A stretch of DNA of 64,000 bases, taken from positions 1-64,000 of IMG/VR virus record IMGVR_UViG_3300027759_000087; one strand, 5' to 3'. The stretch is from a virus. A program made the translations under genes and the position numbers. This document shows positions 51,983 to 59,255 of this stretch, piece after piece (within the stretch, counting starts at the first letter, position 1; each line of letters begins with the position of its first letter). The notes under the pieces are model-generated. The model did not search any database and was not told the origin of the DNA. It saw nothing but the letters and a program-made list of their open reading frames with translations.

Positions 51983-52827
51983 CAACAGGCGCTTTAATTT
52001 TTGCACAAAATACTGTTGGTGTTGATTATGTAAAATTAGCATTGTTTGCGGCTAAACAGATAAAAAAACATTTAAACATTCCTGTGAGTCTGGCTACTGA
52101 TAGTAGTGCATGGTTAAAATTTTATCCTGAACATACTGACATCTTTGATCAAATAATTCCTATAGTTGGCAATACTACCCAACAAAAAAAATTCTATGAC
52201 GGTACGTTAGCATATAAACTAACAGAATGGAAAAATTTAACTCGCAACCAAGCATATGATATTACTCCGTATGACCGTACACTAGTAATTGACAGCGACT
52301 ATATTATTAATAGTAACACGTTAGAAAAAGCATTAAAAAACGATTATAGTTTTCAAATATTTCGTAAAAGTTTTGATTTAGCCAGTTGGCGCGATGTTAG
52401 TCCGTTCAATCGCATTAATCAATACAGTGTACCTTTTTATTGGGGTACAGTTTTTATTTTTGAAAAGACAGCAAGTACTAGAAGTTTATTTGATTTAATT
52501 GAGTACATTAAACTTAATTGGGAATATTTTAGAATCATTTACAAAATTGACAGTAATACATTTCGCAACGATTTTGCTTTTAGCATTGCTATACATATTA
52601 TGAATGGCATGACAGAAGGCGATTTTGCACATGAATTACCAGGGCTAATGACCTATATATTAGATAGAGATATTATGGTTGATATGAAAGAAAACAAGAT
52701 GAAATTTCTTGTGGAAAAAGCACATTACCCAGGCGAGTATACTTTAGTAAGCACTAATGCAACAGACGTACACGTTATGAATAAACAAAGTTTAACACGA
52801 TATATCGACGGAGGTTACGGTGTCTAA
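51979..52827 (+). CDS. Glycosyltransferase-like protein 1 (GT-A type)
   Basis: 282 residues. The N-terminal Rossmann-like start (ALIFAQNTVGVDYVKLALFA) and the D-x-D motif D105-S-D107 in the strand TLVIDSDYII indicate a GT-A nucleotide-sugar transferase; the DxD Asp residues normally bind the metal and nucleotide sugar. PFYWGTVFIFEK follows as the acceptor-side segment. It is a diverged paralogue of the next gene (both start with x-x-x-A-Q-N-T-x-x-V-D-Y-V-K). Overlap with flanking genes is 4 nt and 8 nt. The substrate is unknown; virion proteins or a host glycan are candidates, given the neighbouring fibre genes. Confidence 0.75.
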   Translation: MTTGALIFAQNTVGVDYVKLALFAAKQIKKHLNIPVSLATDSSAWLKFYPEHTDIFDQIIPIVGNTTQQKKFYDGTLAYKLTEWKNLTRNQAYDITPYDRTLVIDSDYIINSNTLEKALKNDYSFQIFRKSFDLASWRDVSPFNRINQYSVPFYWGTVFIFEKTASTRSLFDLIEYIKLNWEYFRIIYKIDSNTFRNDFAFSIAIHIMNGMTEGDFAHELPGLMTYILDRDIMVDMKENKMKFLVEKAHYPGEYTLVSTNATDVHVMNKQSLTRYIDGGYGV

Positions 52828-53653
52828 AGGTTATATAGTACTAGCACAAAATACCGCAGATGTTGATTATGTTAAACAAGCATACGCACTAGCATTAAGT
52901 ATTCAAGCTACACAATCAGAAACTGCAATTAGCATTATTACTAATGATAATGTACCAGAAGAATACCAAGATGTATTTGACCAAATTATTCCAATTCCAT
53001 GGACTGATGATAATGCGCCTAGTCGGTATGTAGCAGAACATAGATGGAAAATTTATCACGTAACTCCTTATGATGAAACTATTGTGTTAGATACAGACAT
53101 GATATTTTTGCAAGACATTAACAGTTGGTGGTGGTATTGTCAGGATCACGATTTACTATTTTGTACAAATGCACTTAATTATAAAGGCGATACAATTCAA
53201 AATAGTGTGTATAGAAAAACATTTATAGAAAACGATTTGCCTAGTCCGTATTTTGCATTACACTATTTTAAGAAATCAGAACGTGCAGAATACTTTTATA
53301 AAACATTAGAATTTGTAATTAATAATTGGGCGTGGTGTTATGGAAAACTGGCCAGCGAACATTATCAAAATTGGTTAAGCATGGACTTATCAGCCGCAAT
53401 TGCGCTGGAGTTATGCGGATATAGTAATTCGGCAGATGTGTGTAGTCCTTTAAAATTTGTACATATGAAATCAGGTGTACAAGGTTGGCACCCAGTACCT
53501 GCAAATTGGCGCCAAACTATTCCTTATTCTTTTACTAAAGAAGGAACTTTAACAGTTGGCAATATACGACAAAATTATCTATTTCACTATGTAGAAAAAG
53601 ATTTTATTGATTTAGATATAATAAACAAATTAAAAAGATTAGCAAATGGATGA
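52820..53653 (+). CDS. Glycosyltransferase-like protein 2 (GT-A type)
   Basis: 277 residues from GTG at 52820, supported by GGAGG 5 nt upstream. Start motif VLAQNTADVDYVKQAYALAL and D91-T-D93 in the strand ETIVLDTDMIFL give the GT-A signature. Further on is HPVPANWRQTIPYSF, and FKFVHMK-like FVHMK before it is typical of the C-terminal His-containing segment of this superfamily. Paralogous to the previous gene; both may act on the same acceptor. Its end overlaps the next gene by 8 nt. Confidence 0.78.
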   Translation: MSKGYIVLAQNTADVDYVKQAYALALSIQATQSETAISIITNDNVPEEYQDVFDQIIPIPWTDDNAPSRYVAEHRWKIYHVTPYDETIVLDTDMIFLQDINSWWWYCQDHDLLFCTNALNYKGDTIQNSVYRKTFIENDLPSPYFALHYFKKSERAEYFYKTLEFVINNWAWCYGKLASEHYQNWLSMDLSAAIALELCGYSNSADVCSPLKFVHMKSGVQGWHPVPANWRQTIPYSFTKEGTLTVGNIRQNYLFHYVEKDFIDLDIINKLKRLANG

Positions 53654-54251
53654 AGACGAATTCTTAACACCTGAACAGTTGGACGAAATTTTAAACACAA
53701 AATATGTGTTTGACTACTATGTGTATTTTGAAAAAGATACAGGACATATTATAGCATTATCAAATGAAAAACTAGTTTACGAAAACTTTATACAGATAGA
53801 TTTTAAAGAAATAGAACAATTCTTTAATAACAAAGAAAATTTTATTAATTTTAAAATTACTTTTGATCAAGATGGATCTGTGAAATTTGTAAACAGAAAT
53901 CAAAGTGAATTAAATTTTAAAAGTAACATAGTTGAAACAATACGGTTGAATGAAAACGACAATATTCTTACAGTAGAATGGTCTCCAAAAGGTTGGAAAT
54001 TTATTATGAATGATAGATTTTTACAGCACCCTCGAGCAAAAAGTTTAAATGCAAAATTATTTTTTTATATAACAACAGATAATAATATAAATTTTTTAAT
54101 ACGACAAATTGAAGTTCAGTTAAAAACATTAATTGGTAACGGCCACATAATTGTTCCATTTACTAGTGAAAAAGAAAAAACTATTGAAAATATATCTATG
54201 TTCACACTACCATTTTTTGAAAGTTACGGGATGAGAATTAAACATGATTAA
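53646..54251 (+). CDS. Protein of unknown function between glycosyltransferase genes
   Basis: 201 residues, acidic at the N-terminus (MDEDEFLTPEQLDEILN), with many short beta strands (YVFDYYVYFEKDTGHIIALS, ILTVEWSPKGWKFIMNDRFL) and a C-terminal TLPFFESYGMRIKHD. No recognised domain. Its position, with 8-nt overlaps on both sides, ties its translation to the transferases. It might be a beta-sandwich adaptor or the acceptor protein. Confidence 0.65.
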   Translation: MDEDEFLTPEQLDEILNTKYVFDYYVYFEKDTGHIIALSNEKLVYENFIQIDFKEIEQFFNNKENFINFKITFDQDGSVKFVNRNQSELNFKSNIVETIRLNENDNILTVEWSPKGWKFIMNDRFLQHPRAKSLNAKLFFYITTDNNINFLIRQIEVQLKTLIGNGHIIVPFTSEKEKTIENISMFTLPFFESYGMRIKHD

Positions 54252-55137
54252 AGTAATAGACCAAGACATTATTTTCCTCAGCTATGATGAACCAAACGCT
54301 GAAAAAAACTACGCTGACTTGCTGACAAAAGCACCTTGGGCAAAACGTGTACACGGAGTTAAAGGCAGTGACGCGGCACATAAAGCCTGCGCGGCTCTAA
54401 GCGAAACAGAATACTTTATTACTGTAGATGCTGATAACATTGTAGATCCAAAATTCCTTGAAGTTGAGGTAGATATAGACGCATTAGGATTAACACCTGA
54501 TCATGTGTTTAGCTGGTGCGGTCGAGTTCATGTTAACGGATTAGAATACGGCAACGGTGGACTAAAAATGTGGACACGTAAATTTGTTAACAATATGCGT
54601 ACACATGAAAACAGCGATCCTACAGATGTTAAAGGCTTAGTTGAATTTTGTTTTGATGACAAATATTATCAATTCAATGACAACTATAGCGAGAGTTTTA
54701 CTAATGCTACTCCTTTTCAAGCATGGCGAGCAGGCTTCCGTGAAGGTGTAAAGATGAGCTTAGACCAAGGAGCAAAAGTAAAAGATTTGCGTGGTATTTG
54801 GTGGCAAAATTATCAACGTTTATTAATTTGGTGTAATGTAGGTGCTGATGTAAAACACGGAGAATGGAGTATGTACGGTGCTAGAGAAGGTGCGTACAAA
54901 ACTAATTGCACAGATTGGGATTATGCTAATGTACGTGATTTTGATTGGCTTACAACTGAATGGGAAACCAAATACAGTAAAATTACTGATGAAATGTTGC
55001 CTTACGAAATAATGGGGTTGGGTGAAACACTTAAACATGAATGTAAATTGGAAGTGGGTGAAATGGATGCTACTGCCAGTGCGTTCTTCAAACGTGTGTA
55101 TGTTAATACTCCTAGAATTATAAAGAACCGTCAATAA
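54244..55137 (+). CDS. Glycosyltransferase-like protein 3 (GT-A type, second subfamily)
   Basis: 297 residues. N-terminal DIIFLSYDEPNAEKNYADLL, then HGVKGSDAAHKACA and the D62-A-D64 motif in YFITVDADNIVDP identify a GT-2-like GT-A fold. RVHVNGLEYGNGGLKMWTRK is shared with the next protein. FQAWRAGFREGVKMS and a Trp-rich helix follow. A different subfamily from proteins 1 and 2. The stop overlaps the next start by one base. Confidence 0.78.
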   Translation: MIKVIDQDIIFLSYDEPNAEKNYADLLTKAPWAKRVHGVKGSDAAHKACAALSETEYFITVDADNIVDPKFLEVEVDIDALGLTPDHVFSWCGRVHVNGLEYGNGGLKMWTRKFVNNMRTHENSDPTDVKGLVEFCFDDKYYQFNDNYSESFTNATPFQAWRAGFREGVKMSLDQGAKVKDLRGIWWQNYQRLLIWCNVGADVKHGEWSMYGAREGAYKTNCTDWDYANVRDFDWLTTEWETKYSKITDEMLPYEIMGLGETLKHECKLEVGEMDATASAFFKRVYVNTPRIIKNRQ

Positions 55138-55838
55138 TGTACGATATTGTCTTTATCAGCTATAACGAGCTTAACGCAGAAGAAAACTACAATAGACTGT
55201 CATCTAGGTTTTCACCACCCATTTTGAAGAGAATAACCGGGGTTGCAGGCATACACAACGCACATATTGCGGCCTCAAAAAAGGCTATGACTAAAATGTT
55301 TTGGGTAGTGGACGGAGACGCACAAGTGCTAGATACCTTTAATTTTGACTATCAAGTACCTAACAATGAATTGGATTATGTACACGTTTGGCGCAGTCAA
55401 AACCTAGTTAACGGGCTTGTATATGGCAATGGCGGAGTTAAACTATTACCACGAAAACTAACAATGAATATGGATACTAGTCGCATAGATATGACAACTA
55501 GCATTAGCACGTTGTTTAAGCCTATGCCTGAAATAGCCAACATTACAGCATTTAACACAGATCCATTTAGTACCTGGCGCAGTGCCTTTAGGGAATGTAC
55601 TAAGCTAGCCAGCAGTAGTATTGAACGACAAAACGATGTTGAGACACAACAAAGACTAGATACTTGGTGTACGCTTAACGATGGTGTACCTTATGGGTTT
55701 TATGCCTATTCAGGCGCACTCGCCGGCCGAGAGTACGGAGAAAAAAATGCCTCCAATAAGGAGGCACTATCTAAGATAAATGACTTTACTTGGCTAGAAG
55801 CTCTGTGGCTAGCGGAAAAATCTCAGCTATCACTTTAG
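55137..55838 (+). CDS. Glycosyltransferase-like protein 4, paralogue of 3
   Basis: 233 residues. It shares with the previous gene DIVFISYNELNAEENYNRL, GVAGIHNAHIAASKKA, D59-G-D61 (MFWVVDGDAQVL), NGLVYGNGGVKLLPRK and FSTWRSAFRECTKLAS. It is shorter than protein 3. Its last 53 bases overlap the end of thyX on the other strand, and codons near 55741-55766 also encode the thyX terminator, so this reading frame is constrained on both strands. Confidence 0.76.
   Translation: MYDIVFISYNELNAEENYNRLSSRFSPPILKRITGVAGIHNAHIAASKKAMTKMFWVVDGDAQVLDTFNFDYQVPNNELDYVHVWRSQNLVNGLVYGNGGVKLLPRKLTMNMDTSRIDMTTSISTLFKPMPEIANITAFNTDPFSTWRSAFRECTKLASSSIERQNDVETQQRLDTWCTLNDGVPYGFYAYSGALAGREYGEKNASNKEALSKINDFTWLEALWLAEKSQLSL
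55741..55766 (-). terminator. Intrinsic terminator of the thyX transcript, inside the opposing gene
   Basis: On the minus strand, TGCCTCC (complement of 55760-55766) pairs with GGAGGCA (complement of 55748-55754) around a TTATT loop, followed directly by seven T residues (complement of 55741-55747). It lies 20 nt after the thyX stop and within coding sequence of glycosyltransferase-like protein 4. Confidence 0.88.
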
Positions 55839-56469
55839 CGCAAGCAATGGCAACTTCTTGGTGCTCTTTCTGTGTGCCATTAGCACTACGCAATTCAATG
55901 AAATGAATCCAACTACGTAGTGTACCATTCATATATAAACGACTTTCTATCATACCTTCAGGTAATACTGCACGAGCTTGTTCTTTAGCAATCCCGGCAT
56001 TAATAGCCCAAGTGTATGCTTCAATAGCGGCTAGTTTAACACGAGTCTGTGCGTTTGCCCAGTCCATTGCTAATTTACGTGATGTAGGATTATCTAGTAC
56101 AACTTCTATTGAGTTTTGTCTATTTTTGGGATCTTGTAACCGTGCTTCTCTAAGTACAAATGACAAGTCTTTAGTAGGATCAGCATATCGTTGACTGAAC
56201 TCTTGGAAACTGAAACTTCTGTGTCGCAAGATTTGCCGGGCAATATCTCTTGTTGTGGTAATTTCAATACAGGCACTGACCATTTCAAGTGGGCTCCAGT
56301 GTTGGTGTTTGACCAAGTACTTGATGAGTTTTTCTGATGTGTCTGTGTTGAGTTGATTGGAGGGATTGCTAACACGGGCGCAATACGCAATGAGTTCCTG
56401 TGCGTCTTGTAAGCCCATGCCTGCAAATTCTTCTGTGGGTTGACTGTAACTAAGTAATCGAACATTCAT
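55786..56469 (-). CDS. thyX: FAD-dependent thymidylate synthase ThyX
   Basis: 227 residues. The ThyX signature RHR-x7-S is complete: R82-H-R84 to S92 (RHRSFSFQEFSQR). Upstream, HWSPLEMVSACIEI (57-70) is the usual lead-in and ARAVLPEGMIESRLYMNGTL the typical C-terminal active-site segment. It makes dTMP from dUMP with methylenetetrahydrofolate, FAD and NADPH, supplying thymidine for phage DNA. It is the last gene of a minus-strand unit that ends at the terminator 55741-55766. TATAAT occurs 8 nt before the ATG but without a good -35, so co-transcription with the upstream gene is more likely. Confidence 0.96.
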   Translation of the reverse strand: MNVRLLSYSQPTEEFAGMGLQDAQELIAYCARVSNPSNQLNTDTSEKLIKYLVKHQHWSPLEMVSACIEITTTRDIARQILRHRSFSFQEFSQRYADPTKDLSFVLREARLQDPKNRQNSIEVVLDNPTSRKLAMDWANAQTRVKLAAIEAYTWAINAGIAKEQARAVLPEGMIESRLYMNGTLRSWIHFIELRSANGTQKEHQEVAIACAKVIAEIFPLATELLAK

Positions 56470-56472
56470 GTA

Positions 56473-56793
56473 TTATAACTTCTTCTTTTTAAAAAATTGT
56501 TGTGTGCCTTTTTCAATATCTTTTTTAACACGGATTGTATCCAGTTTAAAATCGACATTATCTATGTTGTCTTCGTAGTTCTTTACCAACTCACTCAGTT
56601 GAGTTTCAAAGACAGTCCAACCTTCCTTACGGGCTTCGGCAGATATTTTTACTTCCCAAGTCTTGCCATCTTTGAAATTAATTAATACCGAATTAAGATA
56701 TTTTATGGGTAATACATTTAATTGTATTTCAGAAAATATTTCAGGCCAATGATCAATTACATCCTTGGGAAGGTTTTTCCCAGGTCTTGTCAC
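56473..56793 (-). CDS. Small protein, unknown function
   Basis: 106 residues. The N-terminal TRPGKNLPKDVIDHWPEIFS, the beta segment SVLINFKDGKTWEVKISA and a basic Lys-rich tail are visible. Similar short proteins are common in marine T4-like phages, but I know no function. The start overlaps the end of the preceding gene by 4 nt and it ends 3 nt before thyX, so the three genes form one unit. Confidence 0.7.
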   Translation of the reverse strand: MTRPGKNLPKDVIDHWPEIFSEIQLNVLPIKYLNSVLINFKDGKTWEVKISAEARKEGWTVFETQLSELVKNYEDNIDNVDFKLDTIRVKKDIEKGTQQFFKKKKL

Positions 56794-57425
56794 TTAGCTT
56801 TCTTAGTCGGCGCTAATTCTTCAGCTTTACGGCGCATTTCGGCGGCTTGTTTAGCCAATCGATCTGCCTCGCTACGAAAACGTTTTGCTTGTGCTTCTGG
56901 GCTTTGATCAACAGTTTCTTCCATAGCGGCTGAACTAGAAGTTGTTTTACCAACATCAGCAGTTTCTTTAGCCATGTCGCTAACTGAACCAACTTCTTGT
57001 ACTTCGACCTTTTGCGATGGCTTAGGATCAGCCGCAACTCCAGATTTAAGTGCTAACGCATCGACAGCAACACCTTGTTGTTCAGCAATGATTTGATTTA
57101 ATTCACTTAGCTGGATACTAGTAGTTGAGTTTGGAAGCATTTCAATATTGTCAGTAGACACTTTGATCAAACGTCCTTGTGTATGCAAAGCGGCCAACAT
57201 AACACTTCCGTCCGGGAAATTACTACGAGCCATTACTTCACCAAATTCATTAGAACTTTGTCCACCTGAACTTTCAACTAAATTAATAATTGCATCGTGA
57301 TAGCTATCCGGTAAATTTTCGGTTGGCGCAATTAAGCAGTTGTAAGCATCGCCAGGTAGTGTACGAAACACTACAATACATTTTTTGCCGTTTGTTTTGA
57401 TACGGCCCACATGTTTCATTTCCAT
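56790..57425 (-). CDS. Conserved-type phage protein with Ala/Lys-rich tail, unknown function
   Basis: 211 residues from ATG at 57425, preferred over an ATG at 57452 because AGGA lies 8 nt upstream of it and it avoids overlap with the previous gene. The N-terminal ~90 residues form a compact-looking domain (HVGRIKTNGKKCIVVFRTLP, DAYNCLIAPTENLPDSYHDA, SNFPDGSVMLAALHTQGRLI). Residues about 125-210 are helical and low complexity (SPEAQAKRFRSEADRLAKQA), possibly a coiled coil. The function is not recognised. It is co-oriented with thyX. Confidence 0.72.
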   Translation of the reverse strand: MEMKHVGRIKTNGKKCIVVFRTLPGDAYNCLIAPTENLPDSYHDAIINLVESSGGQSSNEFGEVMARSNFPDGSVMLAALHTQGRLIKVSTDNIEMLPNSTTSIQLSELNQIIAEQQGVAVDALALKSGVAADPKPSQKVEVQEVGSVSDMAKETADVGKTTSSSAAMEETVDQSPEAQAKRFRSEADRLAKQAAEMRRKAEELAPTKKAK

Positions 57426-57429
57426 GATT

Positions 57430-57687
57430 TTATCCTTGTGTTGTTCCAGCACCAGCCGCTTTTTGGGCTTCCGCCTGTTTAGCTACTTGATCCAGAAAAA
57501 CTGTTAGTTTGTTATAAGTTTGGCCAACCATCATCATTTCTGCTGGCTTAAAAGCACCACGTGTACTAGCCACATCGATAATAGCTTTCATAGCACTCAA
57601 ATCCTGAATGTTTAAATCAGTACTTGGTGTTTGAGCTTCGGTAGCTTCAGTTACGGGTTCTTGTGTTTGTTCTACTTTATCAGTCAT
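57430..57687 (-). CDS. Small acidic/helical protein, unknown function
   Basis: 85 residues. The N-terminus is Glu/Thr/Pro-rich (TQEPVTEATEAQTPS), followed by a helical core (LSAMKAIIDVASTRGAFKPA, MMMVGQTYNKLTVFLDQVAK). AAGGAGATAT lies upstream of the start. The gap 57688-57734 carries an A/T-rich stretch with a late-like GATAAATTA and TTGAAT, but no clear promoter. The pattern is common in T4-like phages from water; the function is unknown. It is 4 nt upstream of the next gene. Confidence 0.7.
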   Translation of the reverse strand: MTDKVEQTQEPVTEATEAQTPSTDLNIQDLSAMKAIIDVASTRGAFKPAEMMMVGQTYNKLTVFLDQVAKQAEAQKAAGAGTTQG

Positions 57688-57734
57688 AATATCTCCTTAT
57701 TGAAAAAGCACAATATAATTTATCTATATAGAAT

Positions 57735-58007
57735 TCAAGTATAGGCAATCTTGAAAAAACTAAGTTCTTTCTCAACTTCAAATCCAATTCGTGTAATATA
57801 GACAATTGTATTAGTATGATCTAATGTTAGATCCTGTCCTATGTAATACCTCCCATTAAGATTCTGTCGAATCCATGAGTCTACTTCTTTAGTTAAATTT
57901 GGTGCAAATTTATCTAATACAGTATATTTAAAATGAGGGCAGGCAAATTCTACCCTCCGTAGACCAAAATAGTTTAGAGGGTTTGGTTTGCCTGCTTTTA
58001 ACGACAT
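57735..58007 (-). CDS. Small protein downstream of the VWA gene, unknown function
   Basis: 90 residues: a basic N-terminus (SLKAGKPNPLNYFGLRRVEF), then FACPHFKYTVL, WIRQNLNGRYYIGQ and a beta-rich end (TIVYITRIGFEVEKELSFFK). It starts on the base where the VWA stop ends, so it is coupled to the MoxR/VWA module and may belong to it. No domain recognised. Confidence 0.65.
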   Translation of the reverse strand: MSLKAGKPNPLNYFGLRRVEFACPHFKYTVLDKFAPNLTKEVDSWIRQNLNGRYYIGQDLTLDHTNTIVYITRIGFEVEKELSFFKIAYT

Positions 58008-59185
58008 TAATCTTTAAACTCGTAGTATGCGTGTTCGCCCCAAGGAGGAACAATTTTGTCATTACCGTGAATAATGAATACTGTATCGCAGTAGTTTTCA
58101 TCGCCCCATGAGCCGTATGGATAACCGTCTGTGAACATGATAAACTTTTTAGGTTGAATATCATTTTCTTTCATGTATTCCCAATTAGCCATAAACTCAG
58201 TACCGCCACCGCCCATTGGTTCGTATTCGTCAAACTCGTCCACGTTATAACTATTGTAATCTGCTTCGTTATAAACACGAGTATCAAAGCACCATACTTT
58301 GATTGTAAAGTCCTGATACTCTTGCATGATACCTTTAATTTCTGTTAAGAAATCTTTGGCTTGTTCGTCACCAATTGAACCAGACATATCAATGCCTACG
58401 CAAATATCAATTGTTTCTTTAAAGTTAGTACCTGGAAGGATAGCACCCATGTGCCAACCTTTACGGTTAGGACGCATAAAACTAAAGTCATCTTTAATGA
58501 CACTTTGAATTTGCTGACGAATAATCTCACGCCAATTCATTTTAGGCTCTGTAAGTTCTTTAATCATGCGTTGAACGTTAGCAGGAGTATTGCCCGCACC
58601 CGCGGCTTGCGCGGCCTGCATAGTTGCTTCGCGCATTTCATCACGAATCTTTTTCAATTCTTCTTTGCTGTAGCTAGGGCGATTGCCGTTAGAATCGCTT
58701 TCACCCCAATCAATATGATCGTCTAGCAACTGACCTAATGCGTCCAGTTCTTGTTCGTCCATTTCGTCAAAGATTTTATCGTAAACTTCTTCTGCACCCA
58801 TGCCGTAATATTTGGCATCGTGGAAGATTTTGATGCCTTCAATATTGTGTTCGCCAATACGGTCACGTACCAATTGTCCGTTTACACAATAATCAGCCGC
58901 GATGTTAAAAATCTTTGGATTACGTCCTTCACGGCGACCCATATGATCAAATACATTGTGTAGGATTTCGTGTGCAATAACAAATTCAATTTGTTTAATT
59001 GAAAGAGGCTCAAAGAATTTACGATTAAAGTAAATTGCTCGACCGTCTGTAGCCGCAGTATTACACCATTCTTCAGCTTCTTTAATTTGCAAACGGGTTG
59101 CTAAATTACCAAAGAATGGATGGCGAAGTAGTAGACCCACACGGGCTACAATAATTTTATCGATAATTGGATCTGTATGTGACAT
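58007..59185 (-). CDS. VWA-like protein with metallopeptidase domain (DUF2201 type), partner of MoxR
   Basis: 392 residues from ATG at 59185 (AAAGGAG 5 nt upstream; an in-frame ATG at 59239 would lie inside the promoter). The N-terminal domain has a zincin-like motif H72-E-x-x-H76 and H81. The C-terminal von Willebrand A-like domain has the MIDAS D266-x-S-x-S270 and a later TDG (FIMFTDGYPYGS). Between them is a charged helical linker (about 135-200). In bacteria such proteins are encoded beside MoxR AAA+ ATPases and act together as a chaperone-like module for complex assembly or metal insertion. Here both halves look intact. The phage role is unknown: head or tail assembly, or host takeover. 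Confidence 0.88.
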   Translation of the reverse strand: MSHTDPIIDKIIVARVGLLLRHPFFGNLATRLQIKEAEEWCNTAATDGRAIYFNRKFFEPLSIKQIEFVIAHEILHNVFDHMGRREGRNPKIFNIAADYCVNGQLVRDRIGEHNIEGIKIFHDAKYYGMGAEEVYDKIFDEMDEQELDALGQLLDDHIDWGESDSNGNRPSYSKEELKKIRDEMREATMQAAQAAGAGNTPANVQRMIKELTEPKMNWREIIRQQIQSVIKDDFSFMRPNRKGWHMGAILPGTNFKETIDICVGIDMSGSIGDEQAKDFLTEIKGIMQEYQDFTIKVWCFDTRVYNEADYNSYNVDEFDEYEPMGGGGTEFMANWEYMKENDIQPKKFIMFTDGYPYGSWGDENYCDTVFIIHGNDKIVPPWGEHAYYEFKD

Positions 59186-59210
59186 GAATGCTCCTTTACT
59201 GTATGTATAT

Positions 59211-59239
59211 ATTATAACACCTCCCAAAGGAGGTGTCAA
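59211..59239 (-). promoter_or_regulatory. Perfect-consensus sigma-70 promoter with palindromic spacer, for the VWA gene
   Basis: Minus strand TTGACA (59234-59239), 17-nt spacer, TATAAT (59211-59216), both hexamers perfect. A perfect 8-bp inverted repeat ACACCTCC/GGAGGTGT with a 4-nt loop spans 59217-59236, filling the spacer and touching the -35. This arrangement suggests an operator, or a terminator-like hairpin for the upstream moxR transcript; no T-run follows. Confidence 0.85.
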
Positions 59240-59255
59240 ATACTATTAAACCGTA

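Noticed and set aside
57688-57734. Sigma-70 or late promoter before the 85-residue gene
   Set aside because: TTGAAT and TATATT are badly spaced and GATAAATTA deviates from the late box; evidence is too weak for a separate call.
59186-59239. Upstream start for the VWA protein at 59239
   Set aside because: The added codons are made of the promoter and palindrome, while ATG 59185 has an excellent ribosome site.
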